A stretch of DNA of 64,000 nucleotides from Sinomicrobium oceani (GTDB lineage: Bacteria > Bacteroidota > Bacteroidia > Flavobacteriales > Flavobacteriaceae), in assembly GCF_900119185.1 (NCBI RefSeq), contig NZ_FPJE01000017.1, forward strand, positions 45,493-109,492, read 5' to 3'. Within the stretch, counting starts at the first letter, position 1. The number at the start of each line of letters is the position of its first letter. The position numbers and the translations under genes are program-made. Below the pieces are notes generated by a model. It did not search any database and was not told the DNA's origin. It saw nothing but the letters and a program-made list of their open reading frames with translations. Of the stretch, positions 18,627 to 26,954 are shown in pieces.

Positions 18627-20018
18627 TTATGAGTTTTTGAGTTCTTCTATCGCTTCGGGGGTTTTGGCCAGGGGATCTCCGAGCAGCGTACTACCGGAAT
18701 CCGTGATTACGAAGTCCTCTTCTACACGGATACCACCGAAACCTTTGAATTTTTCGACCTCATCATAATTGACAAAATCGCTATATTTCTTCTGTGCCTT
18801 CCACGCATCAATCAGGAAGGGATTAAAATAGATCCCCGGTTCTACGGTAAGTACATAACCCGCTTCCAGTTCCTTGCCTAAACGAAGCGATTTAAGTCCG
18901 AACTCGGTACTCTTTTTCAGGTTGTCGGTATAACCTACATAAGCTTCTCCCAGGTTCTCCATATCGTGCACATCCATACCCATCATGTGCCCCAGTCCGC
19001 ACTGGAAGAACAGGGTATGTGCCCCTGCCGCTACGGCTTCTTCGGTATCTCCTTTCATCAGTCCCATGCCCTTCAGTCCTTCGGTGAGCCGGGTACAGGC
19101 CAGAAGGTGTACGTCTTTAAAACGGATTCCGGGTTTTAGTGCTTCTACGGCGGAATTATGGGCGTCGAGTACGATATTGTATACTTCTTTCTGCAAGGGC
19201 GAAAAGGTTTTACCGGCAGGAAAGGTACGGGTCATATCACCCGCATAGTTCATGGCGGTTTCCGCACCGCAATCGCACAGGATAAGATCGCCTTCCCCAA
19301 TGACGGCTTGTGTAGCGTGATTGTGGAGGTATTGCCCGTTTTTGGTCAGGATGATCGGGAAGGATATATTTCCCCCGCCACCGATGGCTATGGCCTGTAA
19401 ATCTCCCGCAATCTCCTTTTCTGTTTTGCCCGGTACCGCATTCCGGATCGCATAGGTATGCATTTGTGCCGTAATGTTTACAGCCTTGTTTATTTCCTCT
19501 ATCTCTTCACCGGACTTTACCGAACGCTGTTTGACCACCGCTTTGATAAAGGCATCCGACTTGTGTTTTTCCACTTCCCCTACGGGAATGCCGAGCAGGT
19601 CGCTGAGTTGTACGGTAGTTTCGGCACGATAGGGCGGTAAAAAGTGAATTGTTCTGCCTTTTTGTTTTTGTGCCCTGATAAAACCGGCGAGTTCTCCGAA
19701 AGGTTTTACTGTGGCAATGCCGGATTTACCTGCCAAATCTGCCAACGGGTCTGCGGCGCCCGTCCAGACCATTTCTTCGGGGGTAGGGTCGTTCCCGAAA
19801 AGGATTTCCCGGTCTTCATCGATATCGATCGCAAAGTAGATATCGGGGATATTATTAATACCGGTATAGTACAAAAAGGTACTGTCCTGCCGGAAAGGGT
19901 ACCAGTTGTCCTTGTAGTTCATCCCGCTTTCCCCGTTGCCCGGGAACAGCAAGATACCTTGTTTTACTTCTTTCTTCAGGTGTTGTCTTCTGGATTGATA
20001 CGTCTGTTTTGAAAACAT
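18627..20018 (-). CDS. Xaa-Pro aminopeptidase (M24B, aminopeptidase P family)
   Basis: 463 residues, normal for the family, without signal peptide, so cytosolic. The N-terminal creatinase-like domain (about 1-170) leads to a pita-bread fold with the metal ligands visible in order: Asp in CDCGAE, Asp in GDMTR, His in GLGHMMG, Glu in VEPGIYF, Glu in RVEEDF. It releases the N-terminal residue in front of Pro. It is 22 bases downstream of the M1 peptidase gene and 6 bases upstream of the DPP-IV gene, suggesting a peptidase operon that processes imported Pro- or Hyp-containing peptides. Confidence 0.93.
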   Translation of the reverse strand: MFSKQTYQSRRQHLKKEVKQGILLFPGNGESGMNYKDNWYPFRQDSTFLYYTGINNIPDIYFAIDIDEDREILFGNDPTPEEMVWTGAADPLADLAGKSGIATVKPFGELAGFIRAQKQKGRTIHFLPPYRAETTVQLSDLLGIPVGEVEKHKSDAFIKAVVKQRSVKSGEEIEEINKAVNITAQMHTYAIRNAVPGKTEKEIAGDLQAIAIGGGGNISFPIILTKNGQYLHNHATQAVIGEGDLILCDCGAETAMNYAGDMTRTFPAGKTFSPLQKEVYNIVLDAHNSAVEALKPGIRFKDVHLLACTRLTEGLKGMGLMKGDTEEAVAAGAHTLFFQCGLGHMMGMDVHDMENLGEAYVGYTDNLKKSTEFGLKSLRLGKELEAGYVLTVEPGIYFNPFLIDAWKAQKKYSDFVNYDEVEKFKGFGGIRVEEDFVITDSGSTLLGDPLAKTPEAIEELKNS

Positions 20019-20040
20019 AAAAATAAACTGCTTTTATCGA

Positions 20041-21723
20041 TTAGGGTAAAACGTCCGTCTCTTTTACCCGGATGTAATACATTTTTTCTATAGCTTCCGG
20101 AAGGAACAGGGCACGCTGATCTTCATCGACCTTTACACTTTGCCATTCTCCGGACGGAATGATACGGATCTCCGCTTTTTTGTTCTGTAAAGATAAGGGT
20201 AAATCAAAACCTTTTACAATATCGCCCCACCTGTAGTGCATCTCTTTTTTATCGCTATCGTAATGGAGTTCCAGCAGGGGGATTTGTGTGGTGGTCAGGT
20301 ACTGCTCAAAAACCCTGCTGTAATCGTATCCTGCTTTTTGTGAGATATAGTCCAGTATTTCGACGCCGTCGACAGTCCGGTGATAAAACGTACTGTTCAA
20401 ACCGGTAAGGATCTCCCGGAACAGGGTATCGTTATTTATACTGTGCCTTACGGTATGGAGCATATTTCCTCCCTTGGGATACATATCGCCGCTTCCTTTG
20501 GCATTGATCCCGTATTCGGGAATTATAGGCGTATCGTTCTGAATACCTTTACGGATTCCGTAATTGTACTGGTTACCGGCTTCTTTTCCGAACATGGACT
20601 CCACGAACAGGGTTTCGCTGTAATTGGTAAAACTTTCATGCACATACATGTCTGCCAGGTCATTACTGGTTATGTTATTACCGAACCACTCGTGACCACT
20701 TTCGTGTATGATGATAAAGTCCCACTCCATCCCCAGGCCTGTTCCGGAGGCATCGCGCCCACGATAACCGGGTTTGTAGTGGTTACCATAAGCTATGGCC
20801 GACTGGTGCTCCATACCGGTATGCTCGGTTTCCACCAGTTTGTAGCCGTCTTCATAGAACGGGTAGGGCCCAAACCAGTATTCGAAGCTTTTCAACATAT
20901 TGTGTACTTGCGCAGGCAGGTATACCCTGGCTTTTTCGAGGTTATAATCGAGCACCCAGTAGTCGATATTGAGCTCTCCTTTTTCTCCGGGATAGGTTTC
21001 TCCGAAGTTGACATAATACCCGATATAGGGAATGATATTGTAATTGTTTACCGGGTTCTTCACTTCCCAGGTATAGGTTGTTTTTCCGTTTGCAGAAGTC
21101 TTTCCGCTGAGCCTGCCGTTAGCTATGGCGGTGAGGTCATCGGGGACGGTCATGGCAAGCGATGCACCCTGGTCGGGCTCATCGCTCTGGTGATCTTTAT
21201 TGGGGTACCATACGGAGGCTCCAAGTCCCTGGCAGGTTACTGTCATCCATGGACGATTAAGGGAGTCCCGGGTAAAGGTCCATCCCCCGTCCCAAGGAGC
21301 CCGGACAGCTTCGCGGGGATTACCGCTGTAATAAACGGTTAGGGAATTCTCCTGGTCTTCGGCCTGTTTCCCGGTTTCTATATACCATACGTTACCGTCA
21401 CTGGTAAAGGACAGATTTTTATTGTCATCGCTGAAGACACTATCTATTTTCAAAGGCGGCTGCAGATCGATCTGCATATAGTCGGAATGGTCCTTTTCTA
21501 CCACTTTATAGGTGATCTTATTACTCCCCGTCAGACTTTTGGTATCGAAATCGGGGGTTATAGCAATGTCATAGCGTTGTACATCCCACCAGCTTCGCTC
21601 CGGTGTGATACTCCCCCGGAGCTCTTCCTGGCTCCTTTTTTCGGGTTGCTGCTTTGCTTCCTTTTTTTCTCCACAGCCTTGTAAGACAAGGAAAAGGGAG
21701 ATGAAGAGGTATTTTATTTTCAT
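20041..21723 (-). CDS. M1 family zinc aminopeptidase, lipoprotein
   Basis: 560 residues. The lipobox LQGC gives Cys17, so it is lipid-anchored. The M1 exopeptidase motif appears as GMEHQ (303-307) in place of GAMEN. The zinc site is HESGH (340-344) with the third ligand Glu363 in VHESFTNYSE. The protein lacks the long ERAP-type C-terminal domain and is on the short side for M1. It removes N-terminal residues outside the inner membrane. Downstream spacing to the Xaa-Pro aminopeptidase gene is 22 bases. The upstream region (21724-22067) holds repeats, so this gene may start the peptidase operon. Confidence 0.92.
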   Translation of the reverse strand: MKIKYLFISLFLVLQGCGEKKEAKQQPEKRSQEELRGSITPERSWWDVQRYDIAITPDFDTKSLTGSNKITYKVVEKDHSDYMQIDLQPPLKIDSVFSDDNKNLSFTSDGNVWYIETGKQAEDQENSLTVYYSGNPREAVRAPWDGGWTFTRDSLNRPWMTVTCQGLGASVWYPNKDHQSDEPDQGASLAMTVPDDLTAIANGRLSGKTSANGKTTYTWEVKNPVNNYNIIPYIGYYVNFGETYPGEKGELNIDYWVLDYNLEKARVYLPAQVHNMLKSFEYWFGPYPFYEDGYKLVETEHTGMEHQSAIAYGNHYKPGYRGRDASGTGLGMEWDFIIIHESGHEWFGNNITSNDLADMYVHESFTNYSETLFVESMFGKEAGNQYNYGIRKGIQNDTPIIPEYGINAKGSGDMYPKGGNMLHTVRHSINNDTLFREILTGLNSTFYHRTVDGVEILDYISQKAGYDYSRVFEQYLTTTQIPLLELHYDSDKKEMHYRWGDIVKGFDLPLSLQNKKAEIRIIPSGEWQSVKVDEDQRALFLPEAIEKMYYIRVKETDVLP

Positions 21724-21861
21724 GTGCTCTTATTTTTATTCTTAGCTGTAAACCATGCTTAAACAGGCCTTTCCGGATATCCACGGATATTCTCATGCGC
21801 CCGGGATTATCCTGATGGTTCGGGCTCTCAAAGCCCTCCCCCCTTCGTTATCACTCGGGTA

Positions 21862-21898
21862 CCTCCCTTCTCCCGATAATCATCGGGATGAAGGGAGG
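21862..21898. repeat. Long imperfect hairpin upstream of the M1 peptidase gene
   Basis: CCTCCCTTCTCCCGAT and ATCGGGATGAAGGGAGG form an almost complete stem with one bulged base and a four-base AATC loop. There is no T-run, so it is not a standard terminator. It may be a palindromic intergenic repeat unit or a processing element. Confidence 0.6.
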
Positions 21899-21932
21899 AA
21901 CTTCATATATAGCAACTCTACAAGCAAGCATC

Positions 21933-22031
21933 ATTGCGAGCATAGCGTGGCAATCTTAGGGGGTAGACGGCATACTTCAATGGCAGGCTCAGACGCGCCA
22001 AGAGACCGCCGCGCTATGCTCGCGGTGACGA
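21933..22031. repeat. Palindromic intergenic repeat element
   Basis: Two inverted arms share GCGAGCATAGCG(T/C)GGC: left 21936-21951 and right 22008-22023. The outer bases (ATTG..CAATCT; AGACCG..GGTGACG) extend the imperfect symmetry. The centre, of about 55 bases, is not coding. Its G/C-rich style, unlike the surrounding A/T-rich intergenic sequence, suggests a dispersed REP-like element. Only one copy is present in this window. Confidence 0.6.
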
Positions 22032-22067
22032 TTGTTTTAATCTCATTGCCAGCCTTTCGCATTTCTT

Positions 22068-23762
22068 TTATTTAAAATCCGTGGAAAATTTCCACTGCGT
22101 CGAAAACTTCTTTGTCAATGGCTTATCCTGTAATACGGCCCTGAGGACCTCCACCGGCATCCTGTTCTCTTTCATCACCCGGTCGTGGAACTGCTTTTCG
22201 GTCCACCCTTTTTCGAGCATTTCTTTTCGCAGGGCGTAGAACTGCAGTCCTCCTATCATATAGGCTACCTGGTATAACGGCGGCGTATAGGTGGTGGCGA
22301 AAGATCGTCGCACTTCGGCTTCGGCATTGGCGTATTCATGTCCGACCTTATCCACCAGCATATCTATACATTGCTGCGGGGTCATTTCGCCGAGCTGAAA
22401 TTTCAGGGAAAAAATAATCCGGGCACAGCGATGGATACGCCAGAAGAGCATTCCCATTTTCTGTTCGGGGGTCCGTGCAAAATCTTTATTCCACAAAATG
22501 ATCTCCCAGTACAGGGCCCAGCCCTCTATCCAGAACGGGGTATCGAAAGCCCGGCGATAACTCTTGTACCGCGAATTCATAAAAAACTGCAGGTTATGCC
22601 CGGGCAGCAATTCATGCTGTACGGTACCGAAAGAAAAGTTGGGGTTGTTCCCCCGCATGCTCATCAGTTTATCCTCCTGCGACATATCCTGCGTGGGATA
22701 GGAGATACTGATTTCCCATCCACCGGTAAAAAACGGGTTTACTTTTTGCCGCTCCGGCGTCATCATGATCATCCGCCAGGTTTCTTTGGCCAGGTCCGGC
22801 AGTGTGATCAGGTCCCTTTCTTCGATAAAGTTAACGGAATAATCAAAAAGGTCCTTGATAGCCTGTGGTTGCTCCCCGGCCGGAACATAGGTATCCTTTA
22901 CATGTTCGAGGGCCGTTTTCCAGTCGTCCCCGTACCCCATTTCACGGGACGCCTTTATCATTTCCTGTTTGCACCAGTCGAATTGCCTCTCTGCGGTAGC
23001 AATGAGTTCTTCAGGGGTATAGGGAATAAACTCAAAAGCCAGCTCTTTCAACAGTGCATCCCTGCCTATGGGTTTTCCTATAATACCACTTCCGTCATCC
23101 TTTACGCTGTTATCGGCATAGTGCTCTTTTAAAAAGGTTTCGTAAGCGGACAGCTTTTCATGCAGTTCTTCATAAGGTTTTTCCATCCACCAGGTAAATT
23201 CGGGATCGTAACCGAAATAAAAACCGTAAGCTTCTTCCAGGGCCTTATGTAATGAAGAGACCACGGCTGCCGCTTTTTCGGCCTGCACCCAGTCTTCGAA
23301 AGGTTTTGCTTTCAGCGCTTCCGTCTTGTTAACGATCTGTCGGGATACGGCCGTAAACCGGGCAGCAAGTTGTTTGGCATCCGGACGTTTACCATGTCTT
23401 CGCTCCCTGATAAATATATAGATATCGCCCGCAAAAGCGGTTACATCAGCTACTTTCTTATAAGCCTCATACGCGAGTTCCAAATGATAATCTTCCTTGG
23501 CTATACGGTTTTTAAGCATGATATAATCGGCTTTCCCTTCCCGGGACAACTCCTCAAAACGGATAGCTTCCAGTCTTTTGTTCCAGTTTTTATAAAAGGT
23601 ACCGAACCGCTGGTAATACGTCTCGGATTCCCGGATCGTATAGGTGGCATCTAACGTCCGCTTGTCCGCCTGATAGCTTTCTACGGCATCGATCATCTCA
23701 TGGGCATGCCCCGTAGTGTACATGGAAATAAAAATGACAAGAGCGCTTATTCGTTTTATCAT
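22068..23762 (-). CDS. DUF885 family metal-dependent peptidase-like protein
   Basis: 564 residues with a signal peptide ending GHAHE. The family motif QHELLPGHNLQF, followed by EGWALYWE, identifies DUF885; the HExxxGH-type motif suggests a zinc peptidase. Some relatives are carboxypeptidases, but function is largely unproven. It should act in the periplasm. Located between the GH127/146 enzyme (57 bases upstream) and the M1 aminopeptidase, it belongs to the group of exported hydrolases here. A repeat-bearing gap of 344 bases separates it from the M1 gene. Confidence 0.88.
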   Translation of the reverse strand: MIKRISALVIFISMYTTGHAHEMIDAVESYQADKRTLDATYTIRESETYYQRFGTFYKNWNKRLEAIRFEELSREGKADYIMLKNRIAKEDYHLELAYEAYKKVADVTAFAGDIYIFIRERRHGKRPDAKQLAARFTAVSRQIVNKTEALKAKPFEDWVQAEKAAAVVSSLHKALEEAYGFYFGYDPEFTWWMEKPYEELHEKLSAYETFLKEHYADNSVKDDGSGIIGKPIGRDALLKELAFEFIPYTPEELIATAERQFDWCKQEMIKASREMGYGDDWKTALEHVKDTYVPAGEQPQAIKDLFDYSVNFIEERDLITLPDLAKETWRMIMMTPERQKVNPFFTGGWEISISYPTQDMSQEDKLMSMRGNNPNFSFGTVQHELLPGHNLQFFMNSRYKSYRRAFDTPFWIEGWALYWEIILWNKDFARTPEQKMGMLFWRIHRCARIIFSLKFQLGEMTPQQCIDMLVDKVGHEYANAEAEVRRSFATTYTPPLYQVAYMIGGLQFYALRKEMLEKGWTEKQFHDRVMKENRMPVEVLRAVLQDKPLTKKFSTQWKFSTDFK

Positions 23763-23819
23763 AGCAAAGGTTTAATGAGGTTTGACAATTTATAATTCAC
23801 ATCCGTGAGTCCTGCAGAC

Positions 23820-26800
23820 TTACTTTAACGTAACATCGAGATAAACCGAATGGCGCCCGTAGGTTTCGTAAAAAGGCTTAAAAACCGTATCATCGATGGT
23901 AAATTCCAATTTTGCAGGATCTCCTTTTACGGACTTGCCTATATCCCCCGCATCCAGGGTTACTTTTCGCCAGTCTTTCCGTGGTCCGGATTCCTGAGCC
24001 GCCAGTAATACGGGACCGTAGAACAGACTGGCAATGTTTTGCTGGTCCATCACCGGTTCCAGGTGAAACCCGAAAGGCATTTGTAATGTAATGACATCTC
24101 CGTCTTTCCAGTTCCGGTTCAGGGTCAGATATGTACCGGGAACAGCTTTATGTTTTTGCTTTTTGCCGTTTATCGTCACCACAAATCCATGGGTTGCCCA
24201 CTTGGGGACGCGTACATTGATATCGAATTTACCACTGCCCTTCACCGTTAAACGGGTCTGATCCTCTTTCGGGAAGTCGGTAACCTGGGTCAGGGTAACA
24301 TCGCGTTCTTCCCATTGCAGGACGGAAGGAACATAAAGGTTGACATACAAGGCCCGGTTATCTTTGCTTTTGAAATAAACAGCGTTCTGGAGTTTGGTAC
24401 TGCTCTCTATGGCGGTACCGTTGCAACAGGTGAAGCCCGTCATGTCCGGGTTACCGAACTGCTTGACGGAACCGGGCCTGAGGGGAACGTGATAGGTGTT
24501 GGCAGGACTGTCTTCTGCCACAGAAGCGAGAATATGATTGTACAATCCCCGTTCGTAATAATCCATCAGCTCGGCGCGTGGTTCGAACAGGAACAGGTTC
24601 CGGGTTAATTTCAGCATATTATAGGTGGCGCAGGTTTCGTTCTGTCCGCCTGCGGAGAACCCGTTCTCATAGAGTGTGGCGGGTTCGGCGATAAAACATT
24701 CGGCATTGACCGGATTACGGGCTCCGGCAACGCCTCCGATACTGTACATGTAGTCATTAACGGTTTTGTACCAGAAATTATCGGCCACGCGATAATATTC
24801 GGGCGCATCGGAATCGCGGTACATTTCTATGGCACCGACGACCTGCGGAATATGCTGATTGGCATGCAGTCCGCGGAAGGAATCTACATTTCGGGCCAGT
24901 CCGTGCGAATGCCGGGCATCACCGAAAAACATCTTGATGTTGTCGAACAAGCGGGCTGTTTCCAGGTAACGCGACTCGCCCGTGATGCGGTACAGACGTG
25001 CCATGGCTTCATTCATCCCGCCGAATTCACCGGCTATGTAGGTATTCCACATACCGATAAGGGTCTCCGTAGGTAACTGACTCAGCCTGGCGTGTACCCA
25101 ATCGCTCATCCCGGTGACGATATCCAGGGCTTTGGGATTACCACTCACCTCGTAAACATCCATCAACCCGGCCAGAATTTTATGAAGGGTATAGTAAGGC
25201 GCCCAGACCTGGTTTTTCTGTCCGCCGTACTTCGCCCCTTTTTCGAGCATGATAAACTGGTCCGGGGGATAGGCGCTGATATAGCCTTCTCCCCAGTTCT
25301 GGTAATCGGTACGGATCCCTTCTTCACTGAGATCGGAATCGTAATCCGGCCTTCCGGGGCCCGGAGGCACCGCAACAGGATCGGATACATGTGTGCCTCC
25401 CGCTTCTGCAGGTTTCCCGGCCATTTGCGATAATTCGTAAAGGGTATTTACCATATACTCCATTTTGTCCGCAAAATTGTCGTGCAGGCTTTTATCATAT
25501 CCCGTACCTGCATAAGCCTGTGCAATCGCTGTCAGGTAATGTCCCGTAGCGTGCCCGCGCAACTTGGTTTCCTGGCTGTCCCATACGCCCAGGGGTGTTG
25601 CACTATCGGGTTGTTCCTGCCCGAAAGCGTTACGGAACATATACAGGAAAGCATCCGGATCTGTTTTGGCCAGCGTGATGATAAACTTGTCCCGGTTCTC
25701 TGTAAACTTGGTTTCATGTCCATGTGCACCCTGAGTTAAGGAAACCTGGTCCAGGGGAAAAACATCGAGTACACGTCGGGGAGTAGCTGTTTCTTTTGCT
25801 TCTTTAACGGTTACCGTAGCTTTCGGTTGCAAACCGGTGCCGGGAATACGGCCGGTTACTGTATAGCGGCCGGGTTTCAGCACCTCGCTGTTATCGGTCG
25901 GCGCCGGCCATAACACACGCACTTCCGGGCCTTCCATACCTTTGCTGTATGTCCCCTTTAGATAGCGGGGTAAGCGGGGCAGGTAACCTGCTTCCGTCTC
26001 TACCTCCACATCGGCGACACTTAAGAGATACCGGTTGTAAAGCCCGGGTTCGTTTTCGGAAAATACCGGGAGGTCATCCTCCGGCTTTTCTGTCCCTGCC
26101 GAACTTCCGTGGTCGCCGCGGAGTGCATTATTGTAAATCCGCCCTACTTGTTTTTCATTCAGGGGAATTCGATAGATACGGAAATCGTATAGGTCAGCAG
26201 AAAGATAAGGAATTCCCTGTACGAGTGATTTACCGATATAAAGCTGGTTATTTTTACCCGACTCACTATCGAAGACCTTCGCCAGATCAAGTGGTACTTC
26301 TTTACGTTCTCCTGCCTGTTTACCATTGATGTATGTTCGTATAGATTTTGAAGGGATATCAAGAACCACGGCCACATGCTCCCAACGACCGGTTTGCAAA
26401 GCGGGTGATGCGGGACCACGGGTCTGATTTTCTCCGGATATAACCGCTACTCCGCAACCTTCCCGGTCTGCTGTTCCGGAGGGCGTCATGGCAAAACGAT
26501 TGCCGGTATCTTTACCGAAATCGAAAAAATGCACTCCTTTTTCATCGGTATGCAGGTAGATCCATCCGGTTATACTTAAGGATTCTATCCCGGTCAGGGC
26601 TTCGCCGGGAAGGGAAACAAAAGACTCATTGTCTCCCGGAAGTGACAGCACTTTGCCGAATTGCTCATCTTTACGGAATTTTGCGCCGGGGCCGTGAATT
26701 CTGCCATGTAAATTATTACGGGACCAGTCTTTGCTGTCGCCGTTGAATATATATCGTGCGATCATCCCGGTCTCCCCTATCCCGTCGAGGATCTGATCAC

Positions 26801-26888
26801 CGCCTTGTGCCCGGGCCGATATTGCACAGCCTGCAAGAACCGTAAAAAAAAGAACTGTTCTCGCCAATGTCATGTTGAAGACCTTCAT
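23820..26888 (-). CDS. LamG-containing beta-L-arabinofuranosidase (GH127/GH146)
   Basis: 1022 residues. The N-terminus carries a lipobox-like LAGC (Cys21), though a normal signal peptidase site at SARAQ is also possible. A LamG/concanavalin-like domain spans about 40-255, an Ig-like linker region about 290-365, and the GH127/GH146 (formerly DUF1680) catalytic domain from about 375. The zinc-thiolate site is intact: Glu751 and Cys753 in NETCAT, Cys821-Cys822 in FTCCNG; in characterised members one of these Cys is the nucleophile. Known members release beta-L-arabinofuranose, including from hydroxyproline-linked chains of extensin, or from pectic arabinan. Its neighbours are peptidases and hydroxyproline genes. 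Confidence 0.9.
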   Translation of the reverse strand: MKVFNMTLARTVLFFTVLAGCAISARAQGGDQILDGIGETGMIARYIFNGDSKDWSRNNLHGRIHGPGAKFRKDEQFGKVLSLPGDNESFVSLPGEALTGIESLSITGWIYLHTDEKGVHFFDFGKDTGNRFAMTPSGTADREGCGVAVISGENQTRGPASPALQTGRWEHVAVVLDIPSKSIRTYINGKQAGERKEVPLDLAKVFDSESGKNNQLYIGKSLVQGIPYLSADLYDFRIYRIPLNEKQVGRIYNNALRGDHGSSAGTEKPEDDLPVFSENEPGLYNRYLLSVADVEVETEAGYLPRLPRYLKGTYSKGMEGPEVRVLWPAPTDNSEVLKPGRYTVTGRIPGTGLQPKATVTVKEAKETATPRRVLDVFPLDQVSLTQGAHGHETKFTENRDKFIITLAKTDPDAFLYMFRNAFGQEQPDSATPLGVWDSQETKLRGHATGHYLTAIAQAYAGTGYDKSLHDNFADKMEYMVNTLYELSQMAGKPAEAGGTHVSDPVAVPPGPGRPDYDSDLSEEGIRTDYQNWGEGYISAYPPDQFIMLEKGAKYGGQKNQVWAPYYTLHKILAGLMDVYEVSGNPKALDIVTGMSDWVHARLSQLPTETLIGMWNTYIAGEFGGMNEAMARLYRITGESRYLETARLFDNIKMFFGDARHSHGLARNVDSFRGLHANQHIPQVVGAIEMYRDSDAPEYYRVADNFWYKTVNDYMYSIGGVAGARNPVNAECFIAEPATLYENGFSAGGQNETCATYNMLKLTRNLFLFEPRAELMDYYERGLYNHILASVAEDSPANTYHVPLRPGSVKQFGNPDMTGFTCCNGTAIESSTKLQNAVYFKSKDNRALYVNLYVPSVLQWEERDVTLTQVTDFPKEDQTRLTVKGSGKFDINVRVPKWATHGFVVTINGKKQKHKAVPGTYLTLNRNWKDGDVITLQMPFGFHLEPVMDQQNIASLFYGPVLLAAQESGPRKDWRKVTLDAGDIGKSVKGDPAKLEFTIDDTVFKPFYETYGRHSVYLDVTLK

Positions 26889-26954
26889 ACTTTAAATTGT
26901 TTTCTGAAATGGTTTATAGTTTTGATTTTCTTTTTGTTGTTGCCGACAGGTTTC

